Positions 1 through 6,867 of a stretch of DNA of 8,593 nucleotides are shown piece after piece. The notes beneath the pieces were generated by a model. The model did not search any database and was not told the DNA's origin. It worked only from the letters and a program-made list of their open reading frames with translations. The stretch is taken from assembly GCA_947375085.1 (NCBI GenBank), contig CANCEQ010000130.1:1-8593 (forward strand). The letters run 5' to 3'. Position numbers and translations under genes: made by a program. The stretch's first letter is position 1, and the number at the start of each line of letters is the position of its first letter. The stretch is from Flavobacteriales bacterium (GTDB taxonomy: Bacteria; Bacteroidota; Bacteroidia; Flavobacteriales; Crocinitomicaceae).

Positions 1-39
1 TAGAAGATAATACTAATTCAAACAATCAATAATTCAGAC

Positions 40-576
40 ATGGCAGAGAAAGTTATTTATGCAATGTATGACGATGATGATGTACTAAAAGATGGTGCAA
101 AATTATTAGTCGCAAAAGGGGTTAAAGTATCTGATGTATTTTCACCGTTCCCAATTCACGGAATTGATCCAATTATTGGAGTTAAGCAAACACGTTTAGG
201 TATTGTTGCTTTCCTTTTTGCAATCACTGGTACATTATTAGCTACATATGGAATGCGTTTCTTTATGATTACTGATTGGCCAATGAATATTGGAGGTAAA
301 CCAAATGGTACTTATTTAGACAATATGTTAGCATTTGTTCCAATTACGTTTGAGTTCACAGTTATGTGTGCAGCACATGGTATGGCTATTACTTATTTAT
401 TAAGAAATAAAACTTTACCTGGTATGCCAGCTCAAAATCCTGATCCTCGTACAACCGATGATAAGTTTGTTATTGAATTAAAACATTCAGAAAATTCACA
501 ATTTTCAGAGGATGAATTACTTTCAATGTTGAAACAAACAGGAATAGTAGAAATTGATCAAAAAGAAATTAATTAA
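40..576 (+). CDS. actD: Alternative complex III subunit ActD (DUF3341 membrane protein)
   Basis: This 178-residue protein is a membrane subunit of alternative complex III, the quinol:cytochrome c/oxidase oxidoreductase of the inner membrane. It carries no cofactor in the family and helps hold the complex together. The sequence shows a soluble N-terminal domain with the acidic YDDDD stretch (residues 10-14), the family signature SPFPIHG (35-41), TRLG (51-54), a first membrane helix at about 54-72, GGKP (85-88), and a second helix at about 97-121 containing PITFEFTV. A hydrophilic tail of about 55 residues follows. Length and motif order fit DUF3341. The ATG at 40 gives the expected MAEKVIYAMYDD start. 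Only 39 bases lie upstream; the TAG at 1-3 could be the actC stop, but this cannot be proved here. It is followed after 57 bases by actE in the same operon. Identification is firm; no oddities were seen. Confidence 0.93.
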   Translation: MAEKVIYAMYDDDDVLKDGAKLLVAKGVKVSDVFSPFPIHGIDPIIGVKQTRLGIVAFLFAITGTLLATYGMRFFMITDWPMNIGGKPNGTYLDNMLAFVPITFEFTVMCAAHGMAITYLLRNKTLPGMPAQNPDPRTTDDKFVIELKHSENSQFSEDELLSMLKQTGIVEIDQKEIN

Positions 577-588
577 TTTGCCATAAAT

Positions 589-600
589 CACTGAAAAGTG
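589..600 (+). other. Small GAAA-loop hairpin between actD and actE
   Basis: CACT-GAAA-AGTG forms a perfect four-base-pair stem closed by a GNRA-type GAAA loop in the 57-base gap between actD and actE. Two further A-T pairs are possible beyond a T-T mismatch. There is no T-tract, so it is not a terminator. It could be an mRNA stability or processing element, but a stem this short can easily arise by chance. Confidence 0.25.
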
Positions 601-633
601 TTTGATCTGACAAAATTAAACTGATAAAGACAG

Positions 634-1368
634 ATGAAAATTAAATTCAAGGCAATAGCAAGTTTAGCAATAGTTGCAGCGTCTACATTTATTTTGGGCT
701 CATGTACATCTAATGCTGATAGCTCTGGAACAGAGTATATGCCAGATATGTATAGATCTCCAGCTATCGAACCATATGTTGATTATGGTGAAATTAGAGG
801 AAAAGAGAATGAAGGAGTGAAAGGTAGAATTTCTGCTTTAGTTCCTCCAGCAAATACAATACCTTATTATGGTACTGATTCTGCTACTGTTCATTTAATG
901 TTACCTTATTTCCGTAAGGCAAGTGAAGCATTTAAGTTAACACATGGTATGTATGGAACACGTTTATCAGCGAATGATGAATATGCTCTTGCTGTTAACG
1001 ATGTTAATCCTTATAAATTAACAGCTGATAATGCTGAAGCAACTTTCAAAAAAGGAAAAGAGTTATTTACTGCTAACTGTGCACACTGTCATGGTGAGAA
1101 AGGTGATGGTAATGGTCCTATGGTTGTAAGTGGTGCTTATGCTGGTGTTCCTAATTACACTATTGTATTAGCAACTGAAGGTCAAATGTTCTATTCTATT
1201 TATTATGGAAAAGGAGCAATGGGTGCTCATTCTTCTTTATTGAATAAAAAAGAGATTTGGACATTAGTTCATTATGTTAAAAAGTTTCAGAATGCGGCTT
1301 ATGGAACATTCGCTGCTGATGGTTCAACTGTAGCTGCTGCTGTTGTAGCTGATACAACTAAAAAATAA
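634..1368 (+). CDS. actE: Alternative complex III subunit ActE, mono-heme cytochrome c lipoprotein
   Basis: ActE is a periplasmic, membrane-anchored cytochrome c of alternative complex III that takes part in moving electrons from the complex toward the terminal oxidase. The 244-residue product begins with a lipoprotein signal peptide: basic MKIKFK, a hydrophobic stretch, and lipobox LGSC with the lipidated Cys at residue 24. Residues 25-130 are a family-typical linker. The class I cytochrome c domain follows, with heme motif CAHCH at 149-153 and a likely distal Met at 196 in GKGAMGAH (Met185 is a less likely alternative). The last 20 or so residues are a low-complexity Ala/Val tail ending in ADTTKK. 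It lies 57 bases after actD and 33 bases before actF, in the same operon. There is only one CXXCH, as expected for ActE and unlike the multi-heme ActA. The start is fixed by the signal peptide. Confidence 0.93.
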   Translation: MKIKFKAIASLAIVAASTFILGSCTSNADSSGTEYMPDMYRSPAIEPYVDYGEIRGKENEGVKGRISALVPPANTIPYYGTDSATVHLMLPYFRKASEAFKLTHGMYGTRLSANDEYALAVNDVNPYKLTADNAEATFKKGKELFTANCAHCHGEKGDGNGPMVVSGAYAGVPNYTIVLATEGQMFYSIYYGKGAMGAHSSLLNKKEIWTLVHYVKKFQNAAYGTFAADGSTVAAAVVADTTKK

Positions 1369-1384
1369 GCTACTAAAAAAATAA
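1357..1384 (+). repeat. Short imperfect duplication across the actE stop codon
   Basis: ACTAAAAAATAA at 1357-1368, which contains the actE stop, is followed after three bases by ACTAAAAAAATAA at 1372-1384, which has one extra A. Read on in frame past the stop, the second copy would encode ATKKITH and then another stop, echoing the real TTKK end. This looks like a local duplication or slippage in an A-run. A role is not evident. Confidence 0.4.
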
Positions 1385-1401
1385 CACATTAACGAAAGAA
1401 G

Positions 1402-2604
1402 ATGGAATTTAAAGTAACAAATAAATCAAAAACGCTTACAAACATCCTTTTAGGTGTAGGTGTTTTGTTTACTGCAATTGGAATATTTTCAAATGTAGGT
1501 GAACACAATATCGTTCAACGTATTATGGCGAACGGATTAATTAATGGTTTTTATTTCTTTGCAATTGGTTTAGGATCATTATTTTTCCTTGCGTTACAAT
1601 ATGCTACTGAAACTGGATGGTATGCTTCTATTAAAAGAGTTATTGAAGCTGTTGCAGGTTTCTTACCATATGGTATGGGTATTTTGGCAGCAGTTTTATT
1701 AATTATTACTGTAATGGATGGTGCTCATATTTATTTATGGATGGATCCTGAAACTACTAATCCTGCTTCTCATCATTATGATGAAATCATTGATGGTAAG
1801 TCAGCTTATTTAAATAAACTTTTCTTTTGGATTAGAACAGCTGCTTATTTTGTTGTTTATTTCTTGTATTGGAGAGGTTTCAAAAAACGTTCTTTAGAAG
1901 AAGATAGAGTTGGTGGTACTGAAATTCACTTTTTGAATTATAGAAAATCTGCTGTTTTCTTAGTTTTCTTTGCTGTTTTTAGTTCTTCTTCAGCTTGGGA
2001 TTGGTTAATGTCTATTGATGTACACTGGTTCTCTACTTTATACGGATGGTATTGTTTTGCTGGAATGTGGTGTTCTGCAATGACTGTTTTAGTTATGTTA
2101 ACTATCTACCTTAAAAAGTTAGGATATTTACCAAATGTAAATGATAGTCATATTCACGATTTAGGAAAATGGACATTTGCTACATCTTTCTTATGGTCTT
2201 ATTTATGGTTCTCTCAATTTATGTTAATTTGGTATGCTAATATTGGAGAAGAAGTTGTTTACTATATGACACGTATTGAGCATTATAAATTTTTATATTT
2301 CGGAATGTTCTTTATTAATTTTGCATTTCCTATGTTGGTTTTGATGTCAAGAGAAGCAAAAAGACATGCAGGGATTTTAACTATTGTTGGTTGTATTATT
2401 CTTATAGGTCACTGGTTAGATGTTTATATCTTAGTTTCAGCTGGATCTATGGGAGCTAAAGCTTCAATTGGTTTCTTAGAAATTGGTTTAGCTTTAGTAG
2501 GTGCAGGTTTCTTTATCAGAACAATTTTGAAAAATTTAACGAAAGCACCTTTAACACCGGTAAATCACCCGTTCTTGGACGAGTCAATTCACCACGAGAT
2601 TTAA
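1402..2604 (+). CDS. actF: Alternative complex III subunit ActF, NrfD-like membrane protein
   Basis: ActF is one of the two large NrfD/PsrC-like integral membrane subunits of alternative complex III; its paralogue ActC is expected upstream of the window. In the family ActC carries the better supported quinol site, while ActF is thought to support the membrane arm and possibly proton movement. The 400-residue protein shows about ten hydrophobic helices, roughly at 13-30, 42-66, 88-106, 138-158, 182-198, 209-236, 258-278, 296-314, 324-344 and 356-376. Landmarks are DGKSAYLNKLFFWIR (131-145), the conserved SAWDWLMSIDVHWF (197-210), FSQFMLIWYANIGEE (270-284), and the C-terminal NHPFLDESIHHEI. No heme or Fe-S motif is present. 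It sits 33 bases after actE and 28 bases before coxB. Translation ends at three consecutive in-frame stops, TAA-TAG-TAA (2602-2610). A short GAAAGAAG purine run before the ATG is the only ribosome-site-like sequence. Confidence 0.92.
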   Translation: MEFKVTNKSKTLTNILLGVGVLFTAIGIFSNVGEHNIVQRIMANGLINGFYFFAIGLGSLFFLALQYATETGWYASIKRVIEAVAGFLPYGMGILAAVLLIITVMDGAHIYLWMDPETTNPASHHYDEIIDGKSAYLNKLFFWIRTAAYFVVYFLYWRGFKKRSLEEDRVGGTEIHFLNYRKSAVFLVFFAVFSSSSAWDWLMSIDVHWFSTLYGWYCFAGMWCSAMTVLVMLTIYLKKLGYLPNVNDSHIHDLGKWTFATSFLWSYLWFSQFMLIWYANIGEEVVYYMTRIEHYKFLYFGMFFINFAFPMLVLMSREAKRHAGILTIVGCIILIGHWLDVYILVSAGSMGAKASIGFLEIGLALVGAGFFIRTILKNLTKAPLTPVNHPFLDESIHHEI

Positions 2605-2632
2605 TAGTAAGTATATCACAGTCAAATAAATA

Positions 2633-3880
2633 ATGATGGGAAGCAAATTAATTGCATTAATCGTAATAGTACTTGGAGTTGTAGCAATAGCTCAATTAGT
2701 ACGCTTATATGAACTTTCTTCTAAGTTAAGACAAGAAGGAGAACATGAAACTAATAGTCGTGATAACAGATTAAACGCTCGTTTATTCCTTGTTTTTATG
2801 GGCTTTCTTTTTTTAGGTTTTATTTACTTGATGTCAACTTTTGGTTGGACAGGTAGAGGTGAAGCTGCGTCAATTCATGGTAGACAAACTGATTCATTAT
2901 TGAATTTGAATTTTGTTATTATTATAATTGTCTTCTTTTTAACAAATACTTTGTTGTTTACATTTACGTATAAATATATTCGTAAACCAGGTGTTAAAGC
3001 TTTCTATTTCCCACACGATAATAAATTAGAGATGATTTGGACAGTTGTTCCTGCAGTTGTTTTGGCTATTATTATTATCTTAGGTTTAAGAAGTTGGAAT
3101 ACAATTACTGATGAGGCAGTGAAAGAATCTATCAATATTGAGTTGTTTTCAAAACAATTTGATTGGACAGCTCGTTATTCTGGTGATGATAATACTTTAG
3201 GTAAGTTTGATTATAAATTAACTACTGATAATAACGAATTGGCTTTAATGACAACTAATACTATTGATACAGCAATTTTCCAAATGGAGAATGGTGTTTC
3301 TGGTATTAAAGCATTAGAGAAAAAGATTAATGATAAAAAAATCATTTTAGTTCCAGAAGAACGTGAAAAAATGATTGTTGATTTAGAAAGAAAATCTAGA
3401 TTGATTCGTATCCTTTATCAAATGAGAGGTCACCATGATTCTAAAATTGATAAATATGCTTGGGATGATATTATTCAAAAAGATACTTTGGTTTTAAGTG
3501 TTGATCAAGAGTACGAATTTAATTTCCGTGCGAAAGATGTAATTCACTCTGCATATTTCCCACACTTCAGAACTCAAATGAATACTGTACCTGGTTTAAC
3601 TACACGTTTCAAATTTACTCCTGATATCACAACTAAAGATATGAGAGAAAAAATGAACGATAGTAAATTTAACTATGTTCTTTTATGTAATAAAATTTGT
3701 GGTAGTGCTCACTACAAAATGAAAATGATTGTTGTTGTCTTAAACAAATCTGAATATAAAACTTGGATGGATAACAAGAAAAAATCTTCTACATTTAAAC
3801 AAATTTATTTCCCTGTTGTAGCTCCTGCTGCTCCAGTAGCTGAAGTAGTAGCTGATTCAACAGTAGTTGCAGCAAAATAA
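2633..3880 (+). CDS. coxB: Cytochrome c oxidase subunit II (CuA subunit)
   Basis: Subunit II accepts electrons at its dinuclear CuA site on the periplasmic side and passes them to heme a in CoxA. The 415-residue protein has four hydrophobic segments: an extra N-terminal helix (4-25), then about 50-68, 92-113 and 133-152. The last two match the usual subunit II hairpin, followed by WNTITDEA. The cupredoxin domain contains KQFDWTARY (174-182) and CuA ligands His305, Cys352, Cys356, His360 and Met363. The residue normally Glu in CxExC is Lys354; since that position binds copper by its backbone carbonyl, the site should still form. Between Trp178 and His305 lies a largely helical, charged insertion of roughly 65 residues compared with proteobacterial subunit II. 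There is no C-terminal cytochrome c domain; the protein ends in a Pro/Ala/Val tail. The start is ATGATG, so residue 1 could be either Met (2633 or 2636). It lies between actF and coxA in the operon. Confidence 0.95.
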   Translation: MMGSKLIALIVIVLGVVAIAQLVRLYELSSKLRQEGEHETNSRDNRLNARLFLVFMGFLFLGFIYLMSTFGWTGRGEAASIHGRQTDSLLNLNFVIIIIVFFLTNTLLFTFTYKYIRKPGVKAFYFPHDNKLEMIWTVVPAVVLAIIIILGLRSWNTITDEAVKESINIELFSKQFDWTARYSGDDNTLGKFDYKLTTDNNELALMTTNTIDTAIFQMENGVSGIKALEKKINDKKIILVPEEREKMIVDLERKSRLIRILYQMRGHHDSKIDKYAWDDIIQKDTLVLSVDQEYEFNFRAKDVIHSAYFPHFRTQMNTVPGLTTRFKFTPDITTKDMREKMNDSKFNYVLLCNKICGSAHYKMKMIVVVLNKSEYKTWMDNKKKSSTFKQIYFPVVAPAAPVAEVVADSTVVAAK

Positions 3881-3912
3881 TTAATTGAATTTAAATTTAA
3901 ACACAAAATAAA

Positions 3913-5736
3913 ATGGCGGCAGTAGCGCACGAAGCACACGGACATCACGATTCTCACGGTCATCATGAGGCTCATGGACACCATGAAGAAAGTTTTGTTT
4001 CAAAATACATTTTCAGTCAAGATCACAAAATGATTGGTAAGCAGTTTTTATTAACTGCTGTATTTATGGGAATTGTTGCGATGTTATTATCGATTCTTTT
4101 CCGTATCCAATTAGCTTGGCCAGGTGAAAGTTCTGATTTCTTGACATTCTTTTTAGGTGAAACTTGGGCTCCAGGTGGAATTTTAAAAGAAGACATGTAT
4201 CTAGGTTTGGTTACCATTCATGGTACTATCATGGTATTCTTCTTATTAACGGGTGGTTTATCTGGTACTTTCTCAAATTTACTTATTCCATTGCAAATTG
4301 GTGCAAGAGATATGGCCTCTGGATTTATGAACATGCTTTCATACTGGTTCTTCTTTATCTCTTCTATTATCATGTTGGTTTCTTTGTTTATTGAAACAGG
4401 ACCAGCTATGGCAGGTTGGACAATTTATCCACCACTTTCAGCTTTACCTCAAGCAATTGGTGGTTCAGGATTAGGTATGACTTTATGGTTAGCATCTATG
4501 ACTTTATTCGTTGTTTCTTCTTTATTAGGATCTTTGAACTACATTGTTACTATCTTAAATTTAAGAACTAAAGGAATGTCAATGACAAGAATGCCTCTTA
4601 CAATTTGGGCTTTCTTTGTTACTGCAATTTTAGGTGTATTATCTTTCCCAGTATTGTTTTCTGCGGTTTTATTGTTAATGATGGATAGATTAGCTGGAAC
4701 AAGTTTCTACTTATCTGATATTATTGTTGGTGGTGAAATGTTAGCGAATCATGGTGGTTCTCCAATTTTATACCAACATTTATTTTGGTTCTTAGGTCAC
4801 CCTGAAGTTTATATCGTATTATTACCAGCTTTAGGTTTATCTTCTGAGATTATTTCTACTAATTCTCGTAAACCTATCTTTGGATACCGTGCCATGATTG
4901 GTTCTATTTTAGCAATTGGTTTCTTATCATTTATTGTATGGGGTCACCACATGTTCGTTACTGGTATGAACCCATTCATCGGTAGTGTATTCGTATTTAC
5001 TACTTTGTTAATTGCTATTCCTTCTGCTGTAAAAGTATTTAACTACATTACAACTTTATGGAGAGGTTCTATTACTTTAACTCCTGCTATGATGTTTGCT
5101 ATTGGTTTAGTGTCAACTTTCATTACTGGAGGTGTAACTGGAATTATTTTAGCGGATTCAGCTTTAGATATTTCTATTCACGATACTTATTTCGTAGTTG
5201 CTCATTTCCATATTGTAATGGGTATGTCTGCTGTGTTTGGTATGTTTGCAGGTGTTTATCACTGGTTCCCTAAAATGTATGGTAAAATGATGAACAAACG
5301 TTTAGGATATGTTCATTTCTGGATCACTATTTTCGGTGCTTATGGTGTGTTTTTCCCTATGCATTTCGTAGGTTTAGCAGGAGCACCTCGTCGTTATTAT
5401 GATTACTCAGTTTATAACGAATTTAATACTGGTTCTTATGATATGATGATGGACTTAAACGTTATCATTACTGTTTTTGCTATTATCGCTGCATTAGGTC
5501 AATTGGTTTTCTTATTTAACTTCTTCTATAGTATTTATAGAGGTCCTGTTGCTGTTCAGAATCCTTGGAGATCTAATACTTTAGAGTGGACTACTCCTGT
5601 TGAACATGTTCATGGTAACTGGCCAGGAGAATTACCAACTGTACACAGATGGCCTTATGATTATTCAAAACCTGGTGCTGAAGAAGATTTTATTTCTCAA
5701 ATTGTACCATTAGCTGATGGTGAGATTGAGCATTAA
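3913..5736 (+). CDS. coxA: Cytochrome c oxidase subunit I (aa3 type, heme-copper A1 family)
   Basis: This is the catalytic subunit that reduces O2 to water and pumps protons across the inner membrane. The 607-residue protein has about twelve membrane helices. Visible ligands are His103 and His433 for heme a, His431 for heme a3 (AHFHIVMG), and His296, His345 and His346 for CuB. Tyr300 in GHPEVY is the residue cross-linked to a CuB histidine. Glu298 marks the A1 class. Lys374 (SAVKVF) is the K-channel lysine. Asp133 and Asn140 in ARDMASGFMN correspond to the D-channel entrance. The N-terminus, expected in the cytoplasm, is unusually rich in His: ten in the first 24 residues, in an HGHH repeat. 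A long C-terminal segment follows the last helix at about 515-540. It starts 33 bases after coxB, and its stop is followed directly by a second TAA and then by a terminator. No subunit III or IV gene follows. Confidence 0.97.
   Translation: MAAVAHEAHGHHDSHGHHEAHGHHEESFVSKYIFSQDHKMIGKQFLLTAVFMGIVAMLLSILFRIQLAWPGESSDFLTFFLGETWAPGGILKEDMYLGLVTIHGTIMVFFLLTGGLSGTFSNLLIPLQIGARDMASGFMNMLSYWFFFISSIIMLVSLFIETGPAMAGWTIYPPLSALPQAIGGSGLGMTLWLASMTLFVVSSLLGSLNYIVTILNLRTKGMSMTRMPLTIWAFFVTAILGVLSFPVLFSAVLLLMMDRLAGTSFYLSDIIVGGEMLANHGGSPILYQHLFWFLGHPEVYIVLLPALGLSSEIISTNSRKPIFGYRAMIGSILAIGFLSFIVWGHHMFVTGMNPFIGSVFVFTTLLIAIPSAVKVFNYITTLWRGSITLTPAMMFAIGLVSTFITGGVTGIILADSALDISIHDTYFVVAHFHIVMGMSAVFGMFAGVYHWFPKMYGKMMNKRLGYVHFWITIFGAYGVFFPMHFVGLAGAPRRYYDYSVYNEFNTGSYDMMMDLNVIITVFAIIAALGQLVFLFNFFYSIYRGPVAVQNPWRSNTLEWTTPVEHVHGNWPGELPTVHRWPYDYSKPGAEEDFISQIVPLADGEIEH
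3937..3990 (+). repeat. Three 18-base repeats encoding HGHH units at the CoxA N-terminus
   Basis: Three consecutive 18-base units at 3937-3954, 3955-3972 and 3973-3990 encode HGHHDS, HGHHEA and HGHHEE. The units differ mostly at synonymous or conservative positions, with CAC and CAT both used for His. This pattern fits an old duplication kept for its protein sequence rather than a recent DNA expansion. The encoded segment could bind Cu, Zn or Ni ions; that is inference from composition only. Confidence 0.8.
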
Positions 5737-5754
5737 TAAATAAATATTTTACTA

Positions 5755-5789
5755 GAAGCCTCTCCATTTGGAGGGGCTTTTGTATTTTT
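5755..5789 (+). terminator. Rho-independent terminator of the act-cox operon
   Basis: AAGCCTCTCC (5756-5765) pairs with GGAGGGGCTT (5770-5779) around an ATTT loop. This gives ten pairs, one of them a T-G wobble (5761/5774), and a G-T pair can extend the base. The tract TTTTGTATTTTT follows. It stands 19 bases after the coxA stop, so it is well placed to end the respiratory transcript. The T-tract runs into the proposed TTG start of ruvB. Confidence 0.88.
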
Positions 5790-5790
5790 G
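5783..5790 (+). promoter_or_regulatory. Possible Bacteroidota -7 promoter element before ruvB
   Basis: TATTTTTG matches the TAnnTTTG element described for Bacteroidota primary sigma factor promoters. It lies inside the terminator T-tract. A good TTG or TTTG -33 element at the usual spacing is missing: the nearest TTTG, at 5767-5770, is too close. If it is active, transcription would begin near 5797 and the usable ruvB start would be the TTG at 5806. A chance match in a T-rich tract is quite possible. Confidence 0.3.
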
Positions 5791-6828
5791 AATAAAACTT
5801 ATAGTTTGGAAGATTCATTTGATTATAGAGAAGAAGCTGAAAGCAATGGCGAAAAGGACTATGATAAAGTTCTTAGACCCAAGATGCTTAATGATTTTTC
5901 AGGCCAAGATAATGTTGTTGAAAATCTAGATATTTTCGTTCGTGCTGCCAAATTAAGAGGTGAGCCTTTAGATCATGTATTGTTGCATGGACCTCCTGGT
6001 TTAGGTAAAACGACTTTAGCTAATATTGTAGCCAATGAATTAGGGGTTGGTTTTAAGGTTACTAGTGGCCCTGTTTTGGATAAAGCGGGGGATTTAGCTG
6101 GTTTATTAACCAATCTTAATACGGGTGATGTTTTATTTATAGACGAAATTCACCGTTTAAGTCCTGTTATTGAAGAGTATTTGTATTCCGCTATGGAAGA
6201 TTATGTTATTGATATTATTATCGATACAGGACCAAATGCACGAACTGTTCAAATTACTTTAAATCCTTTTACATTAATCGGAGCTACTACAAGGTCAGGT
6301 TTATTAACTTCACCTTTAAGAGCTCGTTTTGGCATTAATTCTAGATTAGAATATTACGATGCTAAAGTATTGACGTCAATTATTGAAAGATCTGCTAGTT
6401 TATTAGATATTCCTATTGATGAAACAGCTGCATATCAAATTGCAACTCGAAGTAGAGGTACTCCACGTATTGCTAATTCTCTATTGAGAAGAGTTAGAGA
6501 TTTTGCTCAAATTAAAGGGGATGGAACAATAACTTTGGAAATTACTAACCTTGCATTAAAAGCGTTGAATGTAGATCAAAGTGGTTTAGATGAAATGGAT
6601 AACCGTATTTTATCTGCTATTATTGAAAAATTTGCTGGTGGACCTGTTGGTTTGACAACTATTGCAACTGCTATTGGAGAAAATGCTGGTACATTAGAAG
6701 AGGTATATGAACCTTTTTTAATTCAAGAAGGTTATTTAATGCGAACTGCTAGAGGTAGAAAAGCTACTGAAAAAGCATTTAAACATTTAGGTAAATCTGC
6801 AGGTTGGACACAAGGCGGATTATTTTAA
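5788..6828 (+). CDS. ruvB: Holliday junction branch migration helicase RuvB
   Basis: RuvB is the hexameric AAA+ motor that, with RuvA, moves Holliday junctions during recombination and fork repair in the cytoplasm. With the TTG start the protein has 346 residues. Visible motifs are [12 protein letters not shown] (29-40), Walker [10 protein letters not shown] (68-76), Walker [10 protein letters not shown] (116-124), sensor 1 GATTR (165-169), the arginine-finger region SPLRARFG (175-182), sensor 2 around Arg217 in RGTPRIAN, and a C-terminal winged-helix domain with [10 protein letters not shown] and [13 protein letters not shown]. It ends in TQGGLF. The first in-frame ATG (5884) lies inside the conserved LRPKML region and would remove it, so the start must be TTG at 5788 or TTG at 5806; an in-frame TAA at 5737 limits any longer form. 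Homologous proteins carry about 20-30 residues before LRP, which both TTGs satisfy. It lies after the cox terminator and 48 bases before queG. Confidence 0.95.
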   Translation: MNKTYSLEDSFDYREEAESNGEKDYDKVLRPKMLNDFSGQDNVVENLDIFVRAAKLRGEPLDHVLLHGPPGLGKTTLANIVANELGVGFKVTSGPVLDKAGDLAGLLTNLNTGDVLFIDEIHRLSPVIEEYLYSAMEDYVIDIIIDTGPNARTVQITLNPFTLIGATTRSGLLTSPLRARFGINSRLEYYDAKVLTSIIERSASLLDIPIDETAAYQIATRSRGTPRIANSLLRRVRDFAQIKGDGTITLEITNLALKALNVDQSGLDEMDNRILSAIIEKFAGGPVGLTTIATAIGENAGTLEEVYEPFLIQEGYLMRTARGRKATEKAFKHLGKSAGWTQGGLF

Positions 6829-6832
6829 TATG

Positions 6833-6867
6833 ACTTTAATTTTCCCCATTTGCATTGGGATTAAAGT
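6833..6867 (+). promoter_or_regulatory. Inverted repeat in the ruvB-queG gap
   Basis: ACTTTAAT (6833-6840) is perfectly matched by ATTAAAGT (6860-6867). Inside it CCCA (6845-6848) can pair with TGGG (6856-6859), leaving a TTTC bulge (6841-6844) and a small loop. The right arm ends directly against the GGAGGAG ribosome site of queG. No T-tract follows, so it is not an intrinsic terminator. It may be an mRNA hairpin affecting queG translation, a transcript-end or processing structure, or a protein-binding palindrome. It shows no match I can recognise to a preQ1 riboswitch. Confidence 0.5.

Noticed and set aside
3890..3901. Palindrome TTTAAATTTAAA in the coxB-coxA gap
   Set aside because: A self-complementary A/T run in an AT-rich 32-base gap is expected by chance, and nothing else there suggests an operator.
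4023..4217. Reverse-strand open frame of 64 codons inside coxA
   Set aside because: It lies opposite the strongly conserved CoxA sequence and has no recognisable domain or start signal; it is a shadow frame.
4164..4394. Forward open frame of 76 codons in another frame of coxA
   Set aside because: Its composition (rich in Trp, Tyr, Phe) is what a shifted reading of a membrane protein gene gives; no independent support.
5058..5273. Forward open frame of 71 codons overlapping the heme-ligand region of coxA
   Set aside because: It overlaps the most conserved part of CoxA out of frame and resembles no known protein; shadow frame.
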